Source: Spirochaetia bacterium (GTDB taxonomy: Bacteria; Spirochaetota; Spirochaetia; Treponematales; Treponemataceae). Taken from it: a stretch of 64,000 nt of DNA. The stretch lies in NCBI GenBank assembly GCA_900769975.1, contig CAAGIR010000142.1, positions 52,739 through 116,738 of the forward strand. Direction: 5' to 3'. Positions 27,262 to 37,231 of this stretch are shown piece by piece (positions within the stretch are counted from its first letter, which is position 1; every line of letters begins with the position of its first letter). The translations under genes and the position numbers were made by a program. The notes beneath the pieces were generated by a model. The model saw only the letters and a program-made list of their open reading frames with translations. It searched no databases and was not told where the DNA came from.

Positions 27262-27864
27262 TTAATATTTAAACGTAACCCTTTGAATAGGTGATGCACC
27301 ATATTTTCTGCACGCTTCTTTATGTGCTTTTGTAGGATAACCTTTATGTTTTGCATAGCCATATTCTGGGTAAAGTTTATCCATTTCTGTCATAAAATCA
27401 TCACGCCAGGTTTTTGCAAGAATACTTGCGGCCATAACTTCGCTGTATTTTCCGTCTGCCTTGGGTTCATGACGACATGGAAAATCCACTTCTGGTGAAA
27501 AATTTCCATCAGCAATTCCTTCAAATAAACATTTGCCTGGTTCGTACTTTTCATTAAAATTATTTTCATACCATAACGGAAAAACTTTCATTAATTCTGA
27601 ATATGCATTTTTCATAGCGAGAAGACTTGCCTGAAGTATATTTATTTTATCAATAACTGTATGATCCAGAGAAGAAATTCCGTAGCATGCTTTTTCTTTA
27701 ATTATAATTTCACAGGATTTACGTTTTTTTTCAGAAAGTTTTTTTGAATCATTTAAAATTTCAACACAAAAATCAGAAGGGAGGATAACTGCTGCGGCAC
27801 AAACAGGACCTGCAAGAGGGCCGCGTCCTGCTTCATCAAAACCAACCAAAAATTTGTTCATCAT
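27262..27864 (-). CDS. rnhB: Ribonuclease HII
   Basis: A 200-residue RNase H type 2 that removes ribonucleotides and RNA primers from DNA. FDEAGRGPLAGPVCAA supplies the first acidic pair; LNDSKKLSEKKR and KADGKYSEVMAASILAKTWRD follow in order. A family Asp-Glu-Asp-Asp active site is consistent with these. Its ATG shares one base with the stop of the exported-protein gene upstream (TAATG), indicating translational coupling. Confidence 0.94.
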   Translation of the reverse strand: MMNKFLVGFDEAGRGPLAGPVCAAAVILPSDFCVEILNDSKKLSEKKRKSCEIIIKEKACYGISSLDHTVIDKINILQASLLAMKNAYSELMKVFPLWYENNFNEKYEPGKCLFEGIADGNFSPEVDFPCRHEPKADGKYSEVMAASILAKTWRDDFMTEMDKLYPEYGYAKHKGYPTKAHKEACRKYGASPIQRVTFKY

Positions 27865-29963
27865 TAAAATCCATAAACAGTATTATTGTCTTGAGTTAAT
27901 ACAGTTTTTTCATCTTGATAAATAGGAACAAGCTGCTCGCCTCCATTTGTCAAAAGCGTAGTAAATTTGTTGTTTGTAAATTCAGCTTTAACGCCAAAAA
28001 GTTCGGCTACCCTTCCAGAATGACCTGCTACCGTAAAATTATTTTCACAGGCAGAAACATTGCCTTCATTTGCAGAAATTATAACATTAACATCGGCAGA
28101 AGTAGTAACGGACGATTTTTGAATGTTCAGTCTTGATTTTACACTCGAAATAAAAGAAACATAAGAAATGGCATTTGCAGAAACGATGGAATCAGTAACA
28201 TTCACGATAGAATTAAATGAATCTACGATAGTGCCATTTTTTGCAAAATCAACACCGATTTGACAGCCATTTAAAGTTAAAACTGCATTTTCCAGCCGTA
28301 AAAGCGACACAGTTTTATTTTGATTTACAGCACCGTCTGTAGAAATCCTGCATTTATTTATTTCCAGAGTTGAACCTTTAAGTACAAGAGAGGAGTTTTT
28401 TCCGAAAATAATGTGAGCATCACCGTCATTAATTATTTCATAATTTGATTCAATCGTATAATTTTTATTTATCTCCAAATCACCTTTTACACGCAGCGTA
28501 ATAGCACGAACATTTTTTAATTCATTATAACACTGATCAAAACTGGTGTAAGGATTTTCAAGCGTACCCTGGGCATTTTCTGCATCAGCATTTTTGTTAA
28601 AATAAAAATTAAACTGGTCTATAATTACACTGTATTCTGCAACCTTGCTTACGTTATCTTCATTTTTTGCATAAGCATAAAGTTTATAAAAAACTGGTTG
28701 CTTGCTTTTTGGTTCCCAGTTAATTACAAATTTGGAACTTTTCGCCTTTTTATATTCAGTAAGTACAACATCTTTTAATTCATCACTTAGCGGGGAAAAG
28801 ATTTTGTCATCACGTTCAAGAGGATATGGTTCACTAAGTGCAATATAAAGTTCATCTGTAGAATCGCAATTTACTTCAACACGAACTTTTTTTCTTGAAT
28901 AAAATGATTTAGCAGAAGAAGAAATTTTTGGAGAAGCTGGAGGACATTTGTTTATTTTGTAGTCGACATTAATTTTTCCGTTGTAAACAGAATTTGCAAA
29001 TATTCCTATGTCAAGAGAACCGCTTATTTTTTCGCCTGCAAAACTGTCAATACAAATCTGATTAAAAAGTTCAAGATAACCTTTATTTTCTTTTGAATAG
29101 ACTGCAAGTTTATAAGAAGAATCATCCAGATAATAAACAACGCTGCCGTCATCATTTTTTTTCGTATGGATTTGAGGCTTTGGCGGAAGTATATAAAATT
29201 CCACAAGGTTACCTTTTTCATAATTAAGGCTTTGCCAGGAAATCATATGACTTACGCTGCGGTCAAGAACTTGTGGTTTATCGGGAAGTCCCCAATATTC
29301 AGAATCAATTTTGTAAAGCAAATCCCTGTTATTAAAATGAACAGTTTCCCAGTCTTCTATAAAAAACGGTACTTCTCTTTTTGTATAAATGCCTGCAGAT
29401 TGAGGGTACGTTTTTATCATAAAACGATATTTTACATCACGTTCTTTATCATAAACGGTACATGGAACATAACGTGTAATTACATTTTCAGAAGAAAGGC
29501 GGAGAACTGTTCCAGTTAAATAATCATCAAAACAATTATCAAAACAATAATAAAGATTTTCTGGAATGGAAAGTTCGGAACCAGAACTGTAATTTAAAAT
29601 TCCGCTAGAATAAAAACTTTTTACAAAATTTCTGTAATTTGTGTCATCTGCATCATCGGGGTTAACTGAAAAATTAATGTTTTCTTTTACGGAATTACCA
29701 GATTTATCGATAAACGCAATTTTTAAATTAACTTCGCCTGAAACATCAAGAAGGACAGGACCATCATATGCAAATCCGAACGATTCAGGTTCAGAACCAT
29801 CAAGAGAATAATAATAATCACCGTTTTCTTGAGGGAAATCTTCTATTACAAGCATCTGCCTGTTCGCCCAAACACCGCTTCGAGGACTTAAAACATTTAT
29901 CTGGGCTGCAGCAAAAAAAGAATAAATGCAGCATGCCACAAAAAACAAAAATAATTTTTTCAT
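27864..29963 (-). CDS. Large exported protein with chitobiase-C-like and beta-helix-like regions
   Basis: A 699-residue protein with a signal peptide (FVACCIYSFFAAAQ). Near residues 40-100, YYYSLDGSEPESFG resembles the C-terminal fold of chitobiase/hexosaminidase, usually an immunoglobulin-like adhesive module. From about 460 onward, NPYTSFDQCYNELKNVRA begins a run of short strands like a parallel beta-helix of the DUF1565 type. No catalytic motif is seen. It may be a surface or periplasmic structural protein. It precedes rnhB with overlapping codons and follows the phosphoribosyltransferase gene by 17 bases. Confidence 0.65.
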   Translation of the reverse strand: MKKLFLFFVACCIYSFFAAAQINVLSPRSGVWANRQMLVIEDFPQENGDYYYSLDGSEPESFGFAYDGPVLLDVSGEVNLKIAFIDKSGNSVKENINFSVNPDDADDTNYRNFVKSFYSSGILNYSSGSELSIPENLYYCFDNCFDDYLTGTVLRLSSENVITRYVPCTVYDKERDVKYRFMIKTYPQSAGIYTKREVPFFIEDWETVHFNNRDLLYKIDSEYWGLPDKPQVLDRSVSHMISWQSLNYEKGNLVEFYILPPKPQIHTKKNDDGSVVYYLDDSSYKLAVYSKENKGYLELFNQICIDSFAGEKISGSLDIGIFANSVYNGKINVDYKINKCPPASPKISSSAKSFYSRKKVRVEVNCDSTDELYIALSEPYPLERDDKIFSPLSDELKDVVLTEYKKAKSSKFVINWEPKSKQPVFYKLYAYAKNEDNVSKVAEYSVIIDQFNFYFNKNADAENAQGTLENPYTSFDQCYNELKNVRAITLRVKGDLEINKNYTIESNYEIINDGDAHIIFGKNSSLVLKGSTLEINKCRISTDGAVNQNKTVSLLRLENAVLTLNGCQIGVDFAKNGTIVDSFNSIVNVTDSIVSANAISYVSFISSVKSRLNIQKSSVTTSADVNVIISANEGNVSACENNFTVAGHSGRVAELFGVKAEFTNNKFTTLLTNGGEQLVPIYQDEKTVLTQDNNTVYGF

Positions 29964-29980
29964 AGACTTTGCCTATTTTT

Positions 29981-30598
29981 TTATTTATCGAACAATTCTC
30001 CCAAAACAGTTCTAAGTTCTTCATCTTTGGAATAATAATTCTGTTCGAGTTCATGTTCTGTTAAGCCTACAAGTTCATGGCTCATATAATGAATCCAACG
30101 GTTTTCTTCTGGAGTATTAATTTCAAACTTTCTGCAGTAAAAATCTGGCTGAATAGGAAGCTGTTCTTTTTGGTAAGTAAAATATTTATAATCGTGTACA
30201 ACAACTTTAATATCATCTCTTGGGATACCGCGGCTGTTCATCAAAGTTTTTACGAGAGTATTAATTGTAAGGCCAGAATCAAAAATATCATCAATAAGCA
30301 GAATTTTGTCACCAGGACGCAGATTTTCAGGAGGATAAGTCCAGCCATCGATGTAAACTTTTGTGTGCTGTGCAATATCAGAATAAGAGCGTGCAACTAC
30401 TCCAGCATACAAAACAGGATGATGATTATACTTTTTGCTGGCAATTTTAAAATATTCACTTATAATATTTGCCATATAAGCCCCGCCACGTAAAGAAGCA
30501 TAAATCACATCTGGAAAAAATGGTGTATGAAAAATTTTATGGGCAAGTTTTAAAGCATTATTGCGGACAGTATCATAAGTAAGAAATTCTTTTATCAT
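29981..30598 (-). CDS. Phosphoribosyltransferase (purine type)
   Basis: A 205-residue type I PRTase. The PRPP loop is ILLIDDIFDSGLTINTL near residue 105, with a PDVIYASLRGGAYMAN segment earlier that fits a hypoxanthine/xanthine phosphoribosyltransferase. It would salvage a purine base with PRPP in the cytoplasm. The start is the ATG at 30598 with GAGG five bases upstream; a longer frame to 30646 lacks a ribosome site. Exact base specificity is unknown. Confidence 0.8.
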   Translation of the reverse strand: MIKEFLTYDTVRNNALKLAHKIFHTPFFPDVIYASLRGGAYMANIISEYFKIASKKYNHHPVLYAGVVARSYSDIAQHTKVYIDGWTYPPENLRPGDKILLIDDIFDSGLTINTLVKTLMNSRGIPRDDIKVVVHDYKYFTYQKEQLPIQPDFYCRKFEINTPEENRWIHYMSHELVGLTEHELEQNYYSKDEELRTVLGELFDK

Positions 30599-30656
30599 AG
30601 TAACCTCAAAATCTACAGAATTCAAAAAAGCACCATAAAATGGCAATTTTAAATTA

Positions 30657-30685
30657 TCTATATTGTACAGTATATTTAAAGTAAA
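30657..30685 (-). promoter_or_regulatory. Possible promoter for the phosphoribosyltransferase gene
   Basis: On the minus strand TTTACT (30685-30680), a 17-base spacer and TATAGA (30662-30657) would start a leader of about 50 bases that includes the GAGG ribosome site. Confidence 0.35.
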
Positions 30686-30722
30686 GTGAAGTATTTTTTG
30701 TATAAGGGCACAAAATTACATA

Positions 30723-30802
30723 CCCACACGCCTTGCGCCATTCACTAACGTTCAGCCTTTCAGGCTAGCACTGACGTGCTATGGCTCCACGCTTGGTGCG
30801 CA
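30723..30802. repeat. GC-rich structured intergenic element
   Basis: About 80 bases that are clearly richer in G and C than the flanks. It holds two abutting hairpins, AGCC/GGCT (30754-30766) and AGCAC/GTGCT (30767-30780), plus imperfectly pairing ends (TTGCGCCA near 30733 and TTGGTGCGC near 30793). No frame or RNA family is recognised. It lies just after the ABC ATPase stop on the minus strand and may serve as its transcript end. It looks like a dispersed genomic repeat. Confidence 0.45.
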
Positions 30803-30820
30803 TTATTTCACCATATTCTG

Positions 30821-31378
30821 TTATTCCAGACTGATAATTGTTGAACCTATTTTTTCTAAATCCTTTTTGTTGTGACTCACAAGAATTACAGTTTTTTCTT
30901 TTTTAAGTAGTTCATTTTTAATAAGAAGTATGATATTTTCTTTGTGTTTTTCATCTTGGGAAGAAAAAGGTTCGTCCAGCAAAAAAACATCACCGTCATA
31001 CGCAAATGCTCTGGCAAGATTTACACGCTGCATTTCTCCGCCACTTAAAAATTTGCAGGGAATATATTTTTTACTTACCAAATCAAAATCATTAAGCAAT
31101 TTGTTTATGACATCATCATTTTTTTTATCCAGAACGAGATTAATATTTTTTTCGACAGTTTTATTTAGCAGAAGGCGGTTATCCTGAAAGACATAAGAAA
31201 TTTTTAATTTATCATAATATAATTGTGCAATTTCGTTTAAAAGCGTAGTTTTTCCTTTTCCTGTGGGAGCAAAAAGTCCGATATATTCACCTTTTTCAAT
31301 CTGAAGCGAAAAATCAGAAAAAATTATTTTATCATTAAAGCGAACATTCAGATTTTTTATATCTATAAGTTTTTGCAT
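30821..31378 (-). CDS. ABC transporter ATP-binding protein (SsuB/TauB-like)
   Basis: A 185-residue ABC ATPase, short but complete. Walker A is APTGKGKTTLLN near 38, the Q-loop is YVFQDNRLL, the signature is LSGGEMQRVNLARAF, Walker B is VFLLDEPFSS and the H-loop is LVSHN. It overlaps the permease gene by 16 bases and forms a three-gene importer with the permease and the binding protein. Such systems import alkanesulfonates, taurine, nitrate or thiamine precursors; the substrate is not evident. Confidence 0.88.
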   Translation of the reverse strand: MQKLIDIKNLNVRFNDKIIFSDFSLQIEKGEYIGLFAPTGKGKTTLLNEIAQLYYDKLKISYVFQDNRLLLNKTVEKNINLVLDKKNDDVINKLLNDFDLVSKKYIPCKFLSGGEMQRVNLARAFAYDGDVFLLDEPFSSQDEKHKENIILLIKNELLKKEKTVILVSHNKKDLEKIGSTIISLE

Positions 31379-32148
31379 AAGCGTAAAAAAAGTTTTTTTA
31401 TCAAAATTTGAGTTAAATAACTTGCAATTATGAGCAAAACAGTAATTGCAAGAACCATTTTATTTTCAAGGTTAACTTGTGCATTTGCCATTACTTTTCC
31501 GACAGCGTTTTTTGGAAGGCACATTACTTCACCTGCTACTACAACTTTCCAGCACAGTCCAAAAACAGAATCTACAGAATTTATAAAATATGGCAGACAG
31601 GCAGGAAATTCTATATAAAAAAAACGCTTTGTTTTGGAAATCCTGAAAACCTGTGCCAGAAAAAGTTCCTTTTTGCTTACGGATAGAAAACCTTCTTGAA
31701 CGCAAGTTATTACAATCGGTAAATTCATCAAGACAGAAACAAAAACCGGCAAAAAACTTGAATTAAACCAGAAAAGTGCAATTAAAATTACAGAAATTAC
31801 GGGAGTTGTCCTTATTATCTGCAGAGGAAAATCAAAAAAATACTTGAAAAAATTATTTTTGGCACAAATTAATCCTAAAAAAAATCCAGCTGAAATAGAA
31901 ATTAAAAAAGCATAAATTACTCTTAAAAAAGTCTGCGAACAATGTATTTGAAAAGTATTTTCTGTCAAAAGTTGCGGCATGATTTTTAAAACTTCAAATG
32001 GTTTTGGCAATATTAATGGGGACGCTATTTTTATAGACAAAAACTGCCACATTACAAAAAAAAACATTACGGAAAAAACATTTGCTGTAATTTTTGTAAT
32101 ATTTGTTTTTTGTGGAGTTTCTGTTATTTTTTGTGAAAAACTTTTCAT
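31363..32148 (-). CDS. ABC transporter permease (SsuC/TauC-like)
   Basis: A 261-residue inner-membrane permease of the BPD_transp_1 type with about six membrane segments. The EAA loop region is visible as SKTKRFFYIEFPACLPYFINSV near 170-200. RTTPVISVILIALFWF and the C-terminal IASYLTQILIKK fit the SsuC family. It is translated between the binding protein and the ATPase and overlaps the latter. Confidence 0.87.
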   Translation of the reverse strand: MKSFSQKITETPQKTNITKITANVFSVMFFFVMWQFLSIKIASPLILPKPFEVLKIMPQLLTENTFQIHCSQTFLRVIYAFLISISAGFFLGLICAKNNFFKYFFDFPLQIIRTTPVISVILIALFWFNSSFLPVFVSVLMNLPIVITCVQEGFLSVSKKELFLAQVFRISKTKRFFYIEFPACLPYFINSVDSVFGLCWKVVVAGEVMCLPKNAVGKVMANAQVNLENKMVLAITVLLIIASYLTQILIKKLFLRLCKNL

Positions 32149-32165
32149 CTTATGATGTTTTGCCT

Positions 32166-33128
32166 TTAATTTACAGAAAAATAAAAATCATCAGAAGGAA
32201 GAACCTGACCTACAGAAGCCTTGTCAAGATTCATAAAAATTGTGAGAAGTTTTTCAATCTGCTGTTTTGCCTCAACAGCCCGAATAAAAGTATAATTTGC
32301 ATTCGGAATTGATTTGGCAACAACATTTGCGGCAAGTGAAAAATCAAGAGTTTCGCAAAGTTTTCCCGCTGCCGCAGGATTTTTTAAAGTCCATTCAAGC
32401 GATTTTTCATATTCTTTTAAAAATTTTTCTATAATTTCCTGATTATTTTGTGCAAATTCCTTGCGGGCAATCATTACTGTAAGCGGATAATTTTGATTTC
32501 CGTCTGAAAAAAACTTGTATTCTTGCTGAAAATCAACAGCAACACGCACATCTTTTGACTTTGTCTTTGCAATTGTAACAAACGGTTCTGGAACAACAGC
32601 ATAATCAATTTTTCCGCTTATAAGCTGTGCCGCAATCTGAGCATTTGGAACAGAATAATCTAGAAAAATTTCATTATCGTTAATTTCATTTTGCTGTAAA
32701 AGATAACGGAAAAGATAATCGGGTGTTGCTCCCTGCCCTGCAACCTGAACTTTTTTACCAGATAAATCTGAAATTTTGTTAATTTTGGTGTCTTTTGTAA
32801 TTAAAAAAATATTTCCGTTTCCAGTTACTGCAAGGCAGACAATATTTTTATTTGCCGTATTAAAAACTTTGGCAGCGACATTTACAGGCAGAAAAGCAAG
32901 GTCAATTTCTTTTTTTACAAGTTTTGGCAGAAGGTTCTGCGGTGTTGCAAATTTTTCAAAATTTATTTGAATATCGTCAATAACAGGATTTTCTACAATT
33001 TTACATACAGGAATACAACTTGGTCCTGAAAGAATTGCAGCGTTGAGAACTTGTGTCTTTTTTTCTTCCTGTGCAAAAACTGCCGAAATCAAACATATTA
33101 TCAACGCAAATACAGACGTTTTTTTCAT
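32166..33128 (-). CDS. ABC transporter substrate-binding protein (NMT1/SsuA-like)
   Basis: A 320-residue periplasmic binding protein with a signal peptide ending near ISAVFAQEE and no lipobox cysteine. The two-lobe fold is suggested by VLNAAILSGPSCIP at the start, ISDLSGKKVQVAGQGATPDYLFRYLL near 120 and YAVVPEPFVTIAKT near 175. The start is the ATG at 33128, with GAGG seven bases upstream; the frame continues upstream to 33158 without a ribosome site. The gene begins 30 bases after clpC ends. Confidence 0.85.
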   Translation of the reverse strand: MKKTSVFALIICLISAVFAQEEKKTQVLNAAILSGPSCIPVCKIVENPVIDDIQINFEKFATPQNLLPKLVKKEIDLAFLPVNVAAKVFNTANKNIVCLAVTGNGNIFLITKDTKINKISDLSGKKVQVAGQGATPDYLFRYLLQQNEINDNEIFLDYSVPNAQIAAQLISGKIDYAVVPEPFVTIAKTKSKDVRVAVDFQQEYKFFSDGNQNYPLTVMIARKEFAQNNQEIIEKFLKEYEKSLEWTLKNPAAAGKLCETLDFSLAANVVAKSIPNANYTFIRAVEAKQQIEKLLTIFMNLDKASVGQVLPSDDFYFSVN

Positions 33129-33158
33129 TTTATAACCTCGAATTTTGATAATCATCAT

Positions 33159-35828
33159 TTACAAATTTGAATAATTTTTTATATCATTTTTGCCTGCAGT
33201 TTCAAATTCCTGTTGAAATGACTGCTTACCCTGCTCTTCTTTTTCATCAAAACTTTCTTCATCCTTGCTTAATGAAATGGAAATTTTGTTATTTTGACAC
33301 GAAATATTCACTTTATGCAAATCTTCATCTTTATTTTTGAGAATTTCCATTGCAAGAGGATCTTCAATTTCTTTTCTAAGAAGACGCTTCATAGGTCTGG
33401 CACCCATCGAAGGATTATATCCGTTTTCAATCAAAAATTCTTTTGCCGAATCAGAAATATTAATAGTAAGTTTTTTTTCTGCAAGGCGTTCAGTTAATTC
33501 TGCAATCTGAATGTCAAGAATTTTCGAAACTTCCTGTTTTGACAATGCTTTGAAAACTATTACTTCATCAATTCTGTTTATAAGTTCAGGGTTTAAAAGT
33601 TTTTTCAGTTCCAGTAAAGCACCAGATTTTATATCATCATAAGGAATGACACCGTCTGCAAGTCCAAATCCGACTTTTCCTTCATTTGTAATCTGTCTAG
33701 CACCTGCATTACTTGTCATGATGATTACAGTATTTCTAAAATTAACAGTGTGTCCCAGATTATCACTTAATTCTCCTTCTTCCAGTAACTGTAGAAGAAG
33801 ATTAAAAATATCTGGATGAGCTTTTTCTATTTCATCTAAAAGAACAACTGAATAAGGATGACGGCGCACTTTTTCTGTTAATACACCGCCTTCTTCATAT
33901 CCGACATATCCTGGAGGTGCTCCCACAAGCCTGCTTGCCGTATGTTTTTCCATATAATCAGACATATCAATTCTGATAAGTGATTCTTCATTGCCAAAAA
34001 GATATTTTGCAAGTGCTTTTGCAAGCTGAGTTTTTCCAACACCTGTAGGTCCCAGAAAAATGAAAGAACCGACTGGATGTTTTGGTGAAGAAATGCCCGC
34101 TCTTGACCTTCTGATGGCACCACAAATAACAGAAACTGCATCATTTTGACCGATTACCGTATTGTGAAGTTCATCTTCCATGTGGACAATTCTTTCTGCT
34201 TCGGAAGATGTTAGTTTTTCGACAGGAACACCAGTAATTTCGCTGATTATTGCTTCTATATCATGCACTGTAACTGTTTTTTTGGGAAGAATCTGCATAT
34301 TTTCCGTATTTTTGATTTTTTCAATTTCGTAGTGAAGTTCTTTTATTTTATCACGAATTAATGCCGCTTCTTCAAAATCCTGATTTTCTACAAACGTTTT
34401 TTTATCTGATGCCAGTTGATTTATTTTGTTTTCAATATCTGTGATTTGAGGAGAAATTTTATCATCACTAATTTTTTTTGCGGCTCCAGCTTCGTCCAGA
34501 ATATCAATTGCTTTGTCGGGTAAAACTTTTTCAGGAATATAACGGCGGCTTAACCTGATGATTGCAGGAATAACATTTTCGTCATAAATAACATTATGAA
34601 ATTTTTCATATTTATTTTTTATTCCATTCAGAATTTCAAGCGTTTCCTTATCATCTGGTTCTTCAACTTTTACAACCTGAAATCTTCGTTCCAAAGCGGT
34701 GTCTTTTTCAATTCTTCGTGTATATTCTTTTGTTGTTGTAGCACCGATAATCTGAATTTCACCGCGAGCAAGGGCTGGTTTCATAATATTTGAAGCATCC
34801 ATTGTGCCTTCTGGTCCGCCTGCCCCAATTACTGTGTGAAGTTCATCTATAAACAAGATAATATTTTTATCTTCGTTCAATTCGTTTAGCATTTTTTTCA
34901 TACGTTCTTCAAATTCGCCACGAAATTTTGTTCCTGCGACAATTGCTGCCAGATCCAGAGATAAAATGCGTTTGTTTCTTAATCCATAAGGAACATTTCC
35001 GCTTGCTATGTGCTGTGCAAGTCCTTCTACAATGGCAGTTTTACCTACCCCAGGTTCTCCCGTCAAAACAGGATTATTTTTTGTACGGCGTGATAAAATC
35101 TGAATGATTCTGTGTATTTCTTTTTCCCTGCCCACAACAACTTCATCATTGTTTTCTTTTGCAATCTGCGTTAAATCACGACTGAATTCTGCAAGAAATG
35201 ACTGTTTGTGTTTTTTATTTTCTGTTTTATTTTGATTATTGTTTTGATTATAATTGAGATTTTCATCTTTAAAAATAAAAGATTCTTCCATTTCCGAGGA
35301 CATATCACAAAGTTTATCAAAATCACTAAAAAGAGACTGAAAAAGTGCGCCTATATGTTTTTCTGATATGCTTTTTATGCTTGAAGATTTTTTTACTCTT
35401 TGAACGGCATCTACAGCAAACCGCACATCGTTTAAGGTGAGTTTTTTTGCTTTAAAAAGTTTTGAAACAAAACTGTCTTCGTCACGCACAAGAGAAAGCA
35501 AAAGATGTTCCGTTCCTATATAATCATTATGAAGGCCTGTCGCTTCTATATCAGCAATATCAAGAAGATATTTAAACCGTCTGCTTTGCGGAATTTCATC
35601 TAAAGTCGGGATATGAGGTTCATTTGAAAAAAAGTTTTCTGTCTGCTCAATTAATTCTTCAATATCAAAATTGCACTGTTTTAATGTATGATATGCCAGG
35701 CAATCTTTATCGCTTAAAATGGCATAAAACAGATGTTCTGGTAAAATCATTTCGCTGCCCAGTAACCTTGCTTTATCCTGTGCTTTTAAATTAATAAGTA
35801 CAACGGCGTTAGGAGAATAATTTTTCAT
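33159..35828 (-). CDS. clpC: ATP-dependent protease ATPase subunit ClpC
   Basis: An 889-residue Hsp100 unfoldase that feeds ClpP. It has a double Clp-N repeat at about 1-145, an Asn/Gln/Lys-rich linker near 190-215, the first AAA+ ring ([15 protein letters not shown]), a middle domain with a UVR motif ([15 protein letters not shown] near 500), and the second AAA+ ring ([15 protein letters not shown]). The UVR motif and short middle domain indicate ClpC rather than ClpB. The start is the ATG at 35828 with GAGG upstream. It follows mcsA-mcsB directly, so the McsB kinase and ClpC appear to be made together. Confidence 0.92.
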   Translation of the reverse strand: MKNYSPNAVVLINLKAQDKARLLGSEMILPEHLFYAILSDKDCLAYHTLKQCNFDIEELIEQTENFFSNEPHIPTLDEIPQSRRFKYLLDIADIEATGLHNDYIGTEHLLLSLVRDEDSFVSKLFKAKKLTLNDVRFAVDAVQRVKKSSSIKSISEKHIGALFQSLFSDFDKLCDMSSEMEESFIFKDENLNYNQNNNQNKTENKKHKQSFLAEFSRDLTQIAKENNDEVVVGREKEIHRIIQILSRRTKNNPVLTGEPGVGKTAIVEGLAQHIASGNVPYGLRNKRILSLDLAAIVAGTKFRGEFEERMKKMLNELNEDKNIILFIDELHTVIGAGGPEGTMDASNIMKPALARGEIQIIGATTTKEYTRRIEKDTALERRFQVVKVEEPDDKETLEILNGIKNKYEKFHNVIYDENVIPAIIRLSRRYIPEKVLPDKAIDILDEAGAAKKISDDKISPQITDIENKINQLASDKKTFVENQDFEEAALIRDKIKELHYEIEKIKNTENMQILPKKTVTVHDIEAIISEITGVPVEKLTSSEAERIVHMEDELHNTVIGQNDAVSVICGAIRRSRAGISSPKHPVGSFIFLGPTGVGKTQLAKALAKYLFGNEESLIRIDMSDYMEKHTASRLVGAPPGYVGYEEGGVLTEKVRRHPYSVVLLDEIEKAHPDIFNLLLQLLEEGELSDNLGHTVNFRNTVIIMTSNAGARQITNEGKVGFGLADGVIPYDDIKSGALLELKKLLNPELINRIDEVIVFKALSKQEVSKILDIQIAELTERLAEKKLTINISDSAKEFLIENGYNPSMGARPMKRLLRKEIEDPLAMEILKNKDEDLHKVNISCQNNKISISLSKDEESFDEKEEQGKQSFQQEFETAGKNDIKNYSNL

Positions 35829-35875
35829 CAAATGCCTCAAATAAAATATGTGCATCTCTTGTGTTTTATGCACAA

Positions 35876-36940
35876 TTATCTTTCATCAATTAACTGATGA
35901 AGTACAATTGCTCTTAATCTTTCAATTTCAAGAAATCTGTTTTGCTTTATGTCTTCTTCAAAAGAAAATTCATAATTACTGCATAAATAATTCAAATGCG
36001 AAGGTGTTTCAAGAAAATAAAGTGCATTCAAATCGTTTTGGGAAAGTCCTTTTATGAGATTTAAACTTGTCCCCCATTTTATGGCAGAAATTACGTCGCA
36101 TGCTTCTTCGTAAGTTAAAAGCAAAGATGACAAGGCCTTGAAATACTTCTGTCTTAAAAAATTTAAGATAATTGTATTATTATTATCGGCAAATTCTCTG
36201 CGAATCTTGCGTTCCATTTTTAAAATAATCATACAGTTTGATTTTATGCTGGCTATCTGATCAAGTTCTGTTCCGCTTAGTGAATTTTGAGTAGTAATAT
36301 CATATATATAATTTGCAAAACTATCTTTTGGAAGTGTTTGCGAATAATACACTTTTGTCATGGAAAGCTGATTTTTTTCAAGCATATCTTTTACGTCTTC
36401 CAGTTTTTCTGCTAATATAATAGAAGGAATGAGAAGTCGCAGGGAAATTTTTAATCCCGAACCGCAATCACACAAATTCGAAGTAAGGTAACCAAAATCC
36501 AGGCTTGCAGCAAACTGAAGTTTCTGTTGCAGTTTTTCATCTAGATTATATATTTTTCTGGCAGCACTTTCGCAGTTTAATCCTGCTTCAAAACAGGAAA
36601 TCTTTAAATGGTCAGATTCATTTGTAAGTCCGCTTATGCTGTTGTCATTTTTATTTAATATGATACTCGTGCATTTTTTGCCCGCAATATTATTGTCCTG
36701 TAGAATTGACTTTTCTGCTTCTGTAAGTTTATCATAATTACAAAAAGAATAATCTTCCAAATCATTAAAAGCATCGTAAATCAAAGAATCAACGCGGATT
36801 TTATCATCTTCTGTCATTTTTCTATAAAAAGGAAAATCATCGAGGTTTCGCACAAGACGTACACGTGTAGAAAGAACTATATCGTCTTCCTGACCTGGCT
36901 TGGAAAACCACCAGTTATTATTTTCTGTTAAATAACTCAT
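35876..36940 (-). CDS. mcsB: Protein-arginine kinase McsB
   Basis: A 354-residue ATP:guanido phosphotransferase-like kinase that phosphorylates arginines and marks proteins for ClpCP. DIVLSTRVRLVRNLDDFPF near residue 20 is the family's N-terminal nucleotide-binding block; the central FAASLDFGYLTSNLCDCGSG and MILKMERKIRREF near 240 follow the McsB order. It overlaps mcsA by four bases (ATGA) and precedes clpC. The C terminus EIERLRAIVLHQLIDER lacks an obvious RDxxRA phosphoarginine-binding motif. Confidence 0.9.
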   Translation of the reverse strand: MSYLTENNNWWFSKPGQEDDIVLSTRVRLVRNLDDFPFYRKMTEDDKIRVDSLIYDAFNDLEDYSFCNYDKLTEAEKSILQDNNIAGKKCTSIILNKNDNSISGLTNESDHLKISCFEAGLNCESAARKIYNLDEKLQQKLQFAASLDFGYLTSNLCDCGSGLKISLRLLIPSIILAEKLEDVKDMLEKNQLSMTKVYYSQTLPKDSFANYIYDITTQNSLSGTELDQIASIKSNCMIILKMERKIRREFADNNNTIILNFLRQKYFKALSSLLLTYEEACDVISAIKWGTSLNLIKGLSQNDLNALYFLETPSHLNYLCSNYEFSFEEDIKQNRFLEIERLRAIVLHQLIDER

Positions 36941-37227
36941 TTTTGATTCAACACCTTTAAATAATCTCTGTAAAAGGCCGCTTTTTCATACTGTTCATTT
37001 TGTATTGCGTCTTCAAGTTTTAATTGCATTGTCATACGGTCAATTAATTTGGAACGATATCCTTTTATTTTTTTGGGAAGTGAACCGTCATACGTTGTTT
37101 TTACTCCAAGACTTTTAAAAGTATTTTGAAAATCATCTTTAAAAGTAAAATAACATTCTGCACAGCCAACTTGATGAGTTGAAATGATTTGATCAAGAGT
37201 ACTTCCGCATACTTTACAAAATTTCAT
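36937..37227 (-). CDS. mcsA: McsA-like activator of McsB
   Basis: A 96-residue protein with two Cys pairs (CKVCG at 4-8, CAECY at 18-22) and a C-terminal UVR motif (LEDAIQNEQYEKAAFYRDYLKVL). McsA stimulates McsB. Bacillus McsA has four Cys pairs and about 180 residues; this form keeps one zinc site and the UVR part. It lies four bases after the LolE-like gene and overlaps mcsB by four. Confidence 0.85.
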   Translation of the reverse strand: MKFCKVCGSTLDQIISTHQVGCAECYFTFKDDFQNTFKSLGVKTTYDGSLPKKIKGYRSKLIDRMTMQLKLEDAIQNEQYEKAAFYRDYLKVLNQK

Positions 37228-37231
37228 TTAT

